From: CAYOEJ01 sp964403015
GTDB taxonomy: Bacteria; Actinomycetota; Actinomycetes; Actinomycetales; Actinomycetaceae
DNA: 22,994 nucleotides
Assembly (NCBI GenBank): GCA_964403015.1
Contig: CAYOEJ010000024.1
Coordinates: 1-22,994 of the forward strand
Direction of reading: 5' to 3'
Shown in pieces: positions 7,448-16,230 of this stretch. The position numbers and the translations under genes were made by a program. The notes under the pieces were generated by a model that saw only the letters and a program-made list of their open reading frames with translations, ran no database searches and was not told the DNA's origin. Position 1 is the first letter of the stretch. Every line of letters starts with the position of its first letter.

Positions 7448-7975
7448 ATGGCGACGACGAAGCGCCCCGAGTGGGCTGAGCAGGATCCGCTGCTCACAGA
7501 GTATTACGACAACGAATGGGGCTTTCCCGTTCGTGACACGCAAGGTGTTTACGAACGAATTGTCCTAGAGGGTTTCCAGTCCGGACTCTCGTGGCTCACC
7601 ATCTTGCGCAAGCGCCCCGCATTTCGCGATGCCTTCGCAAACTTTGATCCCTGCGTGGTGGCTGGATTTACCGACGAGCACGTAGCGACGCTCTTGGACA
7701 ATCCCGAAATCATTCGTAACGAACGAAAGATTCGCGCCGCAATTACCAATGCTCAAGCAACCCTCGCCCTCGAGGCTGAAGGTATCGATCTCGCCGAGCT
7801 TGTGTGGTCGTTTCGCCCCAAAGATCCGCGTGCTGAATCCACCGAAACACCGTCAGCCTCAAACGAGTCGCGCGCATTGAGCAAGGAGCTCAAGCGCCAC
7901 GGATTTACATTTGTTGGTCCAGTGACGATGTATGCGCTCATGCAGGCTATCGGAATCCTGGAGCACCGCTGCTAG
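7448..7975 (+). CDS. tag: DNA-3-methyladenine glycosylase I
   Basis: A 175-residue base-excision repair enzyme that removes 3-methyladenine from alkylated DNA. It follows E. coli Tag block by block: W-x-x-QDPL near the start, YxDNEWGxP (19-27), LEGFQSGLSW (40-49) with the catalytic glutamate E41, IIRNERKIRAAI, LSKELKRHGFTFVGP and the MQAIG helix. It is about 12 residues shorter at the C-terminus than the E. coli protein. The N-terminal zinc ligands Cys4 and His17 of E. coli Tag correspond here to P7 and Y20, and the C-terminal tail ends at EHRC, so the zinc clasp is probably absent. The stop overlaps the stop of the convergent PTS IIA gene by four bases. The family is certain; zinc loss is an alignment-by-eye inference. 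Confidence 0.92.
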   Translation: MATTKRPEWAEQDPLLTEYYDNEWGFPVRDTQGVYERIVLEGFQSGLSWLTILRKRPAFRDAFANFDPCVVAGFTDEHVATLLDNPEIIRNERKIRAAITNAQATLALEAEGIDLAELVWSFRPKDPRAESTETPSASNESRALSKELKRHGFTFVGPVTMYALMQAIGILEHRC

Positions 7976-8424
7976 TTAAAAGCGAAAAGTTCATCTCCGG
8001 GGCTCAGGGCCGCCCCGCCTTCGACAAGGACATCGACCCCCGGATTCTCCATCGCGATAATGGCGGCATGCGCGGCCAAACCAGAGGAGACGCACAGAGC
8101 GGGTTTCCAGCTCAAGAGGAGCGAACCTTCGTTAACATCGTCGCCGTCCGCGACTACCAGTTGGAAGGCCTTGTCAGCGAGTCGGTGTGTATCGATGCCT
8201 AGATGAACGAGCACGACGTGTTCGTCCGGCGTCTGAATCATGACGGCATGGGGGCGCGCCTTGAGAACTGTTCCGGCAACGGGTGAGACAACAGGATGCG
8301 GCTCATCATCAACGATCTCTGGAATGATCGCAATGCCGCCGCCCAGCATCCCCGCCGAGAATACGGGATCGGGAACATCGCTGAGCGGGCACGCGGTACC
8401 TGCCAGCGGTGCACGTACCACCAT
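7972..8424 (-). CDS. crr: PTS sugar transporter IIA component, glucose family (Crr-like)
   Basis: A 150-residue stand-alone EIIA of the glucose/N-acetylglucosamine family. It accepts phosphate from HPr and passes it to IIB. The active-site pair is present: H59 in RPHAVMIQT and the phosphorylated H74 in VHLGIDT, the same 15-residue spacing as H75/H90 in E. coli EIIA-Glc. The N-terminal PLAGTACPLSDVPDPVFS and GxGIAIIP blocks are also typical. Length matches Streptomyces Crr. AAGG lies seven bases before the ATG at 8424. It follows the IIB gene by nine bases in the same transcript. It may also act as a regulator, as EIIA-Glc does elsewhere. The symbol is by family; the sugar is not determined. 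Confidence 0.9.
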   Translation of the reverse strand: MVVRAPLAGTACPLSDVPDPVFSAGMLGGGIAIIPEIVDDEPHPVVSPVAGTVLKARPHAVMIQTPDEHVVLVHLGIDTHRLADKAFQLVVADGDDVNEGSLLLSWKPALCVSSGLAAHAAIIAMENPGVDVLVEGGAALSPGDELFAFN

Positions 8425-8433
8425 GGGCAGACC

Positions 8434-8670
8434 TTAGGAACGCTCGGATTCGATGGCAGCCACGAGGTCGTCCACAATGGGACCTACGATAATCTGCACA
8501 ACGTTCTTTTGTAGTACGACGCCGTATGCACCCGCTTCGCGCAGTGCCACATCATCCACGAGCGAGGTGTCGTCCACCTCTACACGCATACGTGTAATAC
8601 AAGCCTCGACGAACGTTACGTTCTCGTTTCCGCCCAATCCGGCGATAAATGCCTGTGCCTGCTCCTCCAT
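8434..8670 (-). CDS. PTS sugar transporter IIB component, glucose family (NagF-like)
   Basis: A 78-residue stand-alone EIIB. The phosphorylated cysteine is C24 in NVTFVEACITRMRVEVDD, the standard motif of glucose-family IIB domains, and the rest (DVALREAGAYGVVLQKNVVQIIVG) follows the fold. In Streptomyces the same job is done by NagF, about 77 residues, working with Crr and the IIC protein NagE2. A very good ribosome binding site (AGGAGG, six bases before the ATG) is present. It is the first gene of a two-gene unit with IIA. No IIC permease is in this window, so the membrane partner must be elsewhere. The sugar is probably glucose, a glucoside or N-acetylglucosamine. Confidence 0.9.
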   Translation of the reverse strand: MEEQAQAFIAGLGGNENVTFVEACITRMRVEVDDTSLVDDVALREAGAYGVVLQKNVVQIIVGPIVDDLVAAIESERS

Positions 8671-8689
8671 GGAGATCCTCCTAGAACTC

Positions 8690-8711
8690 GTGCCAAGTAA
8701 GGCACTGTCAA
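8690..8711 (-). promoter_or_regulatory. Possible promoter/operator of the PTS IIB-IIA unit
   Basis: A consensus -35 box TTGACA (complement of 8706-8711) lies next to a perfect inverted repeat GTGCC-N6-GGCAC (8690-8705), which could be an operator. The hexamer at 17-bp spacing (AGTTCT) is a poor -10 and would place the transcript start inside the ribosome binding site, so the promoter assignment is weak. The repeat does not resemble the Streptomyces DasR site. Confidence 0.35.
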
Positions 8712-8729
8712 CAGTTTCTATTCCGTATT

Positions 8730-8757
8730 GTCCCCCATCTTGGAACAGATGGGGGAC
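8730..8757 (-). terminator. malQ terminator
   Basis: GTCCCCCATCT (8730-8740) and AGATGGGGGAC (8747-8757) form a perfect 11-bp stem with a six-base loop, 26 bases beyond the malQ stop on the minus strand. It separates malQ from the downstream PTS genes. Confidence 0.8.
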
Positions 8758-8783
8758 GGTTGCACAAACTTTCTTCGCTTTCG

Positions 8784-10934
8784 CTAGTTGGCTTCTTCGC
8801 TGAGTGAATCGGTGAACGCCGTGATAAGAGATCGCAGACGTGGGTTCGTCGAAAGATCTTCAACCATGACTACCTGCTCCGTTCCGTCAGCCAGCGGCAC
8901 CCTCCAGTTCGGATACTCCTGATCGGTTCCTGGCTGGTTCTGGGTGCGTCGTTCACCCACGGCGTCGGTCAACGAAATACACAGCAACGGCGCCGGGGTG
9001 CGGGTGATGTAGACGTGCATCGCTTCCACGACCTCGCGCTCGGATGGATCATCACCGATCAGGCCATGCTCACGCAGACGTGCAAGCACCTTCTGGCGTT
9101 CCTCCGCTGCCTCGGCACGAACCTCTTCCTCGGGCTCCACGAGTAGACCAAGGCGGACGCGAAGGTCCACGTGCTCTTCGGCAAGATACCCGGCCGCAGG
9201 CGGAAGGTCGTGAGTGTCAACCGAGACAAGGACGTCAGCACGATAGTCATGTGGCTGCTTCGGCGAACCATCCTCGTCCTTTTCAAACCAGAAGATGGCT
9301 GTGCCATAGATACCGCGTTCCTTGAGATAGTCACGCACCCAAGGTTCCACGGTGCCGAGATCCTCGCCGATCACAACCGCACCCGCGCGATGTGCCTCGA
9401 GCAGCAGCACGCCCACCATCGCCTCGTGGTTAAAGCGGACGTAGGTTCCCTTCTCTGGTGAGGCGCCCTCAGGAATCCACCAGAGCCTAAACAGACCCAT
9501 GACATGATCGACGCGCAAGGCACCGGCGTGACGCAGAACCGTACGTGCCATGTCCCGAAGTGGCGCGTAGTCCATCTTTTCCAAGGCGTCCGGGCGCCAC
9601 GGTGGCTGCGACCAGTTCTGTCCCTGCTGGTTGTACATGTCCGGCGGAGCGCCCACGGCCATGCCTTTAGCGAATGCTTCAGGAATCGTCCAGGTATCAG
9701 AGCCTGCAGGGTGGACACCTACGGCTAGATCGTGAGCGATTCCGTATTCCATTCCAGCTGCTCGCGCACTGGCCTGCGCCTGTTCGAGCTGCTCGTCCAT
9801 GATCCACTGCAGCCAAGCCCAAAAATCAATGCGCTTGGCGAGGTCCCGACGAACGCGGGCAACGAACGGCGATTTAATATCGCGCAGGCGCTCGGGGTAT
9901 TCCTCACCGCGGTACTTTTCTACAAGCGCGCACCAAAGCGCAAAATCCTCGAGCCCTTGACCTTCGTCGGCACGGTATCGCTCGAAATCGCGCTGGCGCG
10001 CTTCAGATCTGCCGGCCTCAAAGATAACCTCGAGCGCCTCACGCTTTGCCTTCCACGATGCGTCGCGGTCCAGCAATGTGTTCTGGGTAGAGGACTTCTT
10101 GATCGTCTCCCCCGCCCACGTAATTAGCGAGCGCTGCGGACCAGACAGGTAGGCCACTTCCTTGATGTCTTCAGGGCGAATGTACATCGGGTTGAAGAAG
10201 CGGCGTGTGACTGGGAGATATGGCGAAGGGGAAAGAGGCTCAATCGGTTCGCCCGCATGCAGCGGGTTGATCAGAATGTAGTCTGCACCGAGGTCACCGA
10301 AAAGTGAGCCCATCTCGGTGAGATCATTGAGATCGCCGAGTCCCCATGACTCCTTCGATCGAACAGAGTAGAGCTGTGCCATGACGCCCCAGGCCCGATT
10401 GTTTGCGAGCTTTCCTTGCGGCAGACTGTTTGGCGCAACGATGAGCGTTGTGCTCTCTTCACGAATCTCTGGGTCATCGTGGTAGTTCACCCGCGCGCGC
10501 AGGGTGTGATAGCCAAGTGGCGTATTGGCATCGATGATGAATGTTGCCTGACCGATCTGATGCCCATCGATTGTCCGCGGCTCCGTGAGATCTTCACCCT
10601 GGCGTACTTCACGAACACCACCATTTTCGAGCAGGATGTCCAACTCGACGTTCCAGCCGTGGGGCACGTGAACCTGAACCGGAGTATCGCGATCGTTGCG
10701 GACGACGACGCAGGTAGGCAGTACCTGACGCCACGGATCGTCTGCTTTTTCCTTGAGGGCAATATCGATCTCTTCGTTGTTGGCTGCGTGCACGCCCATC
10801 GCGCGAAGCACTGCGACGAGAGTCTCGTCATCCACCTGCTTCAACGAACCGTCGTAGCCCCAAAACTCGGTGGCGACTCCGAAGGCGTCGGCAAGACGAC
10901 ATAAGTTCTCTCGGTCGAGAGCTAATTGCGACAT
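8784..10934 (-). CDS. malQ: 4-alpha-glucanotransferase (amylomaltase, GH77)
   Basis: A 716-residue cytoplasmic enzyme that transfers alpha-1,4-glucan segments between maltodextrins and releases glucose. GH77 catalytic residues are visible: nucleophile D476 in LRVDHVMGLFRLWWIP, acid/base E524 in VIGEDLGTVE, and the transition-state aspartate D576 in VDTHDLPP. WGVMAQLYSVRSKESWGLGDLNDL and the active-site 250s-type loop region also fit. The first roughly 160 residues form the extra N-terminal beta domain typical of actinobacterial MalQ, starting with a helical part (ENLCRLADAFGVATEFWGYDG). AGGAG lies five bases before the ATG at 10934. It is transcribed alone or ahead of the PTS genes, which a terminator separates. 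Identification is firm. Confidence 0.95.
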   Translation of the reverse strand: MSQLALDRENLCRLADAFGVATEFWGYDGSLKQVDDETLVAVLRAMGVHAANNEEIDIALKEKADDPWRQVLPTCVVVRNDRDTPVQVHVPHGWNVELDILLENGGVREVRQGEDLTEPRTIDGHQIGQATFIIDANTPLGYHTLRARVNYHDDPEIREESTTLIVAPNSLPQGKLANNRAWGVMAQLYSVRSKESWGLGDLNDLTEMGSLFGDLGADYILINPLHAGEPIEPLSPSPYLPVTRRFFNPMYIRPEDIKEVAYLSGPQRSLITWAGETIKKSSTQNTLLDRDASWKAKREALEVIFEAGRSEARQRDFERYRADEGQGLEDFALWCALVEKYRGEEYPERLRDIKSPFVARVRRDLAKRIDFWAWLQWIMDEQLEQAQASARAAGMEYGIAHDLAVGVHPAGSDTWTIPEAFAKGMAVGAPPDMYNQQGQNWSQPPWRPDALEKMDYAPLRDMARTVLRHAGALRVDHVMGLFRLWWIPEGASPEKGTYVRFNHEAMVGVLLLEAHRAGAVVIGEDLGTVEPWVRDYLKERGIYGTAIFWFEKDEDGSPKQPHDYRADVLVSVDTHDLPPAAGYLAEEHVDLRVRLGLLVEPEEEVRAEAAEERQKVLARLREHGLIGDDPSEREVVEAMHVYITRTPAPLLCISLTDAVGERRTQNQPGTDQEYPNWRVPLADGTEQVVMVEDLSTNPRLRSLITAFTDSLSEEAN

Positions 10935-11160
10935 TGGGACTCCTAGCTATGCGACGCACCGACCCATCGATGCAAGCGTGACATCGTCTATGCGACATCC
11001 CCTTTGATCCAACTCTAATCTTGCCAGAATGTAACGGATTTCTGTAACTAACAGACCCTTATTGTTGGCCAGAACCGTGTATTTGGCCATACCGCCTCCA
11101 TGATCACGAAATTGACCGGCGGCTGCGGGTAGCCTAGTTACGATTGCGTAGGAACATCAG
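10935..11160. promoter_or_regulatory. Divergent intergenic region of malQ and tesB
   Basis: This 226-base region holds no gene. CTATGCGAC occurs twice in direct orientation (10947-10955 and 10988-10996), flanking an inverted repeat CGATG-N9-CATCG (10968-10972, 10982-10986); these lie just upstream of malQ and may be regulator sites. For the rightward gene, TTGACC (11112-11117), 17 bases and TAGTTA (11135-11140) make a plausible promoter. Both readings are by eye. Confidence 0.35.
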
Positions 11161-12084
11161 ATGGAGCCTCCCTTGAACGCAGACCGCGAATCGTACATTC
11201 CGACTCCGAGCACAACACAAGAACCACTCGCCTCAATTCTTCGCACTCTGCGTTTAAAGGTCCGCGAGCCGGGTTCGTTCGAAGGATCAAATCTCTCACA
11301 GCTGTCCGGGCGCATTTACGGAGGCCAGGTATTTGGGCAGGCCATTATGGCAGCGCGGGCGACTGTAGACGAGGAACTAGCAGGACGCCAGATTCACTCT
11401 ATTACGGCCGCATTCCTTCGCCCTGGCAACCAAGAGAAGCCGATCTACTTTGACGTGGAAGAGATTCTCGACTCGCGATCGTTTTCCACTCGCCGTATTC
11501 ACGCGTCACAGGATGGCAAGACGATCCTCTCCGCACGTGCATCTTTTCAGGAACCACAGCCCGGAGTTGAGCATGCCTCTCGCGTACCGATAGCGCCAGC
11601 ACCTGAAACCTTGGACTCTTCCGTGGAATTCTTTTCGCAGTTCGATCACCCGGCAAGCCGGGTCATGCACGATACTAATGCTGTTGATCTGCGCCATGTG
11701 GGAGGACCGATTTGGATCAAGCCAGTTCCACCAACAGATGAGCCCACGTTGATTTGGTTCAAGATGCGCTCCCCCATGCCGAAGGAGTCTTCGCAGCTTC
11801 TTCACCGTGCGATGCTTGCGTACGCCACGGACCAGTTCATGCTCGAGCCGGTCATGCGACGCCATGGAATGTATTGGATGAGTCCCGATATCTCGCTGGC
11901 CACCCTTGACCACGCGATTTGGTGGCACCGCGATCTTGACATGTCCGAATGGGTTCTGGCAGAACTCGAGTCTCCATCTGCCCAAGGCGGGCGCGGCCTG
12001 AGCCTCGCGAAGTTCTTCCAAGGTGGCGTACACGTGGCGACCATGGCGCAAGAGGGCATGACCAGATCACGTCTAGCAAAATGA
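11161..12084 (+). CDS. tesB: Acyl-CoA thioesterase II
   Basis: A 307-residue double-hotdog thioesterase that hydrolyses acyl-CoA to free fatty acid and CoA in the cytoplasm. The N-terminal hotdog has RIYGGQVFGQAIMAA and HSITAAFLRPG. The C-terminal one has YATDQFML (D224), SLATLDHAIWWHRD (T248) and a glutamine at 297 in TMAQEG. D224 and T248 are 24 residues apart, as D204 and T228 are in E. coli TesB. AGGAA lies six bases before the ATG at 11161, so the start is well supported. It is a single gene with its own terminator. Its role in lipid turnover is by family; no lipid genes adjoin it. Confidence 0.92.
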   Translation: MEPPLNADRESYIPTPSTTQEPLASILRTLRLKVREPGSFEGSNLSQLSGRIYGGQVFGQAIMAARATVDEELAGRQIHSITAAFLRPGNQEKPIYFDVEEILDSRSFSTRRIHASQDGKTILSARASFQEPQPGVEHASRVPIAPAPETLDSSVEFFSQFDHPASRVMHDTNAVDLRHVGGPIWIKPVPPTDEPTLIWFKMRSPMPKESSQLLHRAMLAYATDQFMLEPVMRRHGMYWMSPDISLATLDHAIWWHRDLDMSEWVLAELESPSAQGGRGLSLAKFFQGGVHVATMAQEGMTRSRLAK

Positions 12085-12092
12085 GCGATCGA

Positions 12093-12126
12093 AATGGCCC
12101 CTCCATCTGAAGACGGAGGGGCCATT
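12093..12126 (+). terminator. tesB terminator
   Basis: AATGGCCCCTCC (12093-12104) pairs perfectly with GGAGGGGCCATT (12115-12126) around a ten-base loop, starting nine bases after the tesB stop. A TTTT run follows after four bases. It may also stop transcription from ettA, which converges from the right. Confidence 0.85.
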
Positions 12127-12173
12127 GCTAGGTTTTGGCTCTTAACCCTTTAACCTCATAACCGGGTTTATGA

Positions 12174-13856
<1,683 letters not shown>

Positions 13857-14017
13857 GTTTTCTCATCACTACTAGATCTATGTCGTACCGGCACGGCGTG
13901 CTTATCAGGCATCTCCACATTCGCTATCGGTATCGGGAGCTGGTATGCGCCATGCAGTCTTTTTCCACATCTAACAATAGTTCAACGCGGGCAGCGATGG
14001 AACTTGAAGAAGCTCGG
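13857..14017 (-). other. Intergenic region between ssb and ettA
   Basis: These 161 bases hold no open gene. An 11-base near-palindrome GCACG-G-CGTGC lies at 13891-13901. No clear terminator for ssb or strong promoter for ettA is visible, so ettA could be read through from ssb or have its own weak promoter. Confidence 0.4.
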
Positions 14018-14596
14018 TTACTTCACAATTGAAGCTAATTTTCCGGCAGGATCCTTCGACTTGTTCTGTTCGGACTTCTTATCGTCAACTCGCTCACCCT
14101 CATCAGACGTCCCGTACACATCGGTCGCATTGTCCGACGACGGATCCTGCGTTATCTCGTCTTCAGACGTTGAGCCCAGGCGTTCGCCTTCAACCGCATG
14201 GACGGGCGATGAAGAAACCTTGACGAAGGAGGCCGTGCCCGTGTTTAAATCCACTCCAACGGCGTCGGCAAGCACCACCTGCTCAGAGCGATCATTGCCA
14301 TCCTTGTCCGTATAGTTTCTTTGAATCAGACGCCCGCGCACAATAATGGGCGTGCCTTTGCGAATCGACGCGCCAACGTTATCCGCTAAGGGGCCGTATG
14401 TGCGGATCGAGTACCAGGCTGTAGTGCCGTCCTCGTAGCCGCCCTTCATCCGATTGAAGTAGCTGGGTGTTACGCCCAATCGAAGGATGGTAGTAGTTCG
14501 CGCAGTGACCTCGCCGTCGGGCGAGATCGTGTTTTTGAATACCGTGGGATCTGCTCCCACCCAGCCACGCAGGGTCACAATCGTATCGTTGGCCAT
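14018..14596 (-). CDS. ssb: Single-stranded DNA-binding protein, paralogue without the acidic tip
   Basis: A 192-residue OB-fold protein. Residues 1-110 form the SSB domain (MANDTIVTLRGWVGADP, WYSIRTYGPLADNV, GTPIIVRGRLIQRNYTDKDG). The rest is a low-complexity acidic, serine-rich tail. The canonical C-terminal tip (DDDIPF-like), which recruits repair and replication proteins, is missing: the protein ends KDPAGKLASIVK. This resembles the second SSB (SsbB type) of actinobacteria rather than the replicative SsbA. A good ribosome binding site (AGGAG, five bases away) sets the start at 14596. The stop at 14018-14020 is clear, so the missing tip is not a frame error I can see. Whether it acts in competence, division or repair is unknown. 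Confidence 0.85.
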   Translation of the reverse strand: MANDTIVTLRGWVGADPTVFKNTISPDGEVTARTTTILRLGVTPSYFNRMKGGYEDGTTAWYSIRTYGPLADNVGASIRKGTPIIVRGRLIQRNYTDKDGNDRSEQVVLADAVGVDLNTGTASFVKVSSSPVHAVEGERLGSTSEDEITQDPSSDNATDVYGTSDEGERVDDKKSEQNKSKDPAGKLASIVK

Positions 14597-14744
14597 GATG
14601 TCTCCTAAATTTGAGGTGTATTGACACCCTCAGTGTGCGTCGGAGACAAGCCGCGGTATCGACGAAGCCCTCCTTATGTGGAATACCTCGCCACATAATG
14701 ACCTTGTGGAGAACTGCATCGACCTCAAAGCCGGACAGAAACCC
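14597..14744. promoter_or_regulatory. ssb upstream region with two inverted repeats
   Basis: TTATGTGG-N9-CCACATAA (14674-14698) is a perfect 8-bp inverted repeat. TGAGGTGT-ATTG-ACACCCTCA (14612-14632) is an 8-bp stem with one bulge, just upstream of the ssb ribosome binding site. The first could be the terminator of the GTPase operon or an operator for ssb; it has no T run, which favours a protein-binding site. Confidence 0.45.
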
Positions 14745-16205
14745 TTATGCGAAGTCCGCCAGCGCCTCACGAGTTGTGCGATGCCGCTCAAGGACCTTGC
14801 GCGGACCCTCAATGAGGAGCTCATCAGTCGTGGCTTCGATTGCGCTTCGCACCCGCTCATCGTATGCATCTGCCGCCTTGCGAGACTCGCTCACCAACCG
14901 GCGTCGTGCGAACCAATACAGCGCGCCCGCGAGCACAAGTCCGCCCACGGCTACGGCGATTCTGCCACCCATCGGCTCAGGGATGCCAATAATGGCGAGA
15001 ACAAGTCCCACAAGCGCCAAGACTGCGCCCGCGCCCATCAACATCCAGCTCGGTCCGCGGTCAATTTTCGGGAGCTCTACCCCACGCAGTGCGCTACCTA
15101 GGGAACGTCGAATACGCTCAGCGCTCGCCACGTCCTCGGTGGCAGCTTCTTGCCAGATTTGGGGCAGTCCCGCCCGGACGTGACCGAGCCAAGCGTCGCG
15201 GATCGCTACGACCATCGTGTTACCCGGCTGCTCGGGAGCAACGAAGGCGGGTGCGGACATGGATTCACCCGATGTCCGAATCGATTCCACAACCGCTGGG
15301 ATGCCTGAGGCCCTCGCGATGCGGTCGTTGATATCGGTCTTGATCTCCCCGTCCACATCGGCTTCCGAGTCGCCAAGATTAAACTGCAGGCGACGCCCGA
15401 TGGCATCGAGCTCAGCTGCGGCCGTCTTCGCCGTGGCTGACGGACCGTGAACAGCCTTGCGAAGTTCATCACGAATAGGTTCAATACCCTCGCCGTGCAG
15501 GGCCGACGCCGTCAACACAGGAACCTGCCCTAGGCCGTCACGACCGAGCAGCTGCATGAGATCCTCGACGATGAGTTCACGCTGACTCTCCGGAACCGTA
15601 TCAATTTGATTGAGCACAACGAGCATCGACTCGGATCTACTCTTAAGACCCTTGAGATAGTCCTGATGAAGGATCTGATCCGCGTACTTTTGGGGATCGA
15701 CAACCCAAACCAGCAGATCGACCATCGGAATGAGGCGCGAAACTTGGGCTGAATGTGCCAGCTGGATGGAGTCGTGATCGGGCAGGTCAAGCAAAACTAG
15801 GCCGTCCAAAGAATCCTTGCCCGTGGTCAGGATCGATTCGTGATCGATGCGCCGATCGGCGTCGACCTCCAGATAGTCGAGGAGCGCGTCCGCATTGACG
15901 TTGAACGTACAGGCCGCCGCCCGCTCGGTCGTCGGGCGAAGCTCGCCGGCATCAGCGAACTCGAGCTCGGTGAGAGCGTTGAATAGCGTCGATTTTCCAG
16001 ACCCGGTACCACCTACCAGCGCTACTACCGTGAGGTCGGTTCCCAGTCGCATGCGGTCTTGGGCACGGCGAAGATCATCCTGAGCCCGAGCTGACACGAA
16101 CGGATCAAAGTACTGCCCGCCCGCTGCCACAGCTTCCTGCAGTCTCTTCAATCGGTCGATAACTGCCGCAGACCCCTCTGCTCGAGTTGTCTCGTCGATG
16201 CTCAT
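14745..16205 (-). CDS. Membrane-anchored dynamin/YfjP-like GTPase (second gene of pair)
   Basis: A 486-residue GTPase. The GTP site is complete: P-loop GGTGSGKST (65-73), switch I threonines in LRPTTE (89-94), DLPDHD (140-145) and NQID (199-202). After a helical middle, two adjacent membrane segments lie at about 384-406 and 413-432, followed by a basic, helical cytoplasmic tail. This layout fits bacterial dynamin-like or YfjP-type GTPases that act on membranes. A strong ribosome binding site (GGAAGG, six bases before ATG 16205) is present. It follows its partner GTPase by 25 bases and must be co-transcribed with it. Streptomyces DynA/DynB and mycobacterial IniA/IniC are known adjacent dynamin-like pairs, but I cannot show orthology to either. 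Confidence 0.8.
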   Translation of the reverse strand: MSIDETTRAEGSAAVIDRLKRLQEAVAAGGQYFDPFVSARAQDDLRRAQDRMRLGTDLTVVALVGGTGSGKSTLFNALTELEFADAGELRPTTERAAACTFNVNADALLDYLEVDADRRIDHESILTTGKDSLDGLVLLDLPDHDSIQLAHSAQVSRLIPMVDLLVWVVDPQKYADQILHQDYLKGLKSRSESMLVVLNQIDTVPESQRELIVEDLMQLLGRDGLGQVPVLTASALHGEGIEPIRDELRKAVHGPSATAKTAAAELDAIGRRLQFNLGDSEADVDGEIKTDINDRIARASGIPAVVESIRTSGESMSAPAFVAPEQPGNTMVVAIRDAWLGHVRAGLPQIWQEAATEDVASAERIRRSLGSALRGVELPKIDRGPSWMLMGAGAVLALVGLVLAIIGIPEPMGGRIAVAVGGLVLAGALYWFARRRLVSESRKAADAYDERVRSAIEATTDELLIEGPRKVLERHRTTREALADFA

Positions 16206-16230
16206 TGGCGTCCTTCCTTGCAGCTTCGTA

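Noticed and set aside
8690..8705. DasR (dre) operator upstream of the PTS genes
   Set aside because: GTGCC-N6-GGCAC does not match the TGGTCTAGACCA-type dre consensus.
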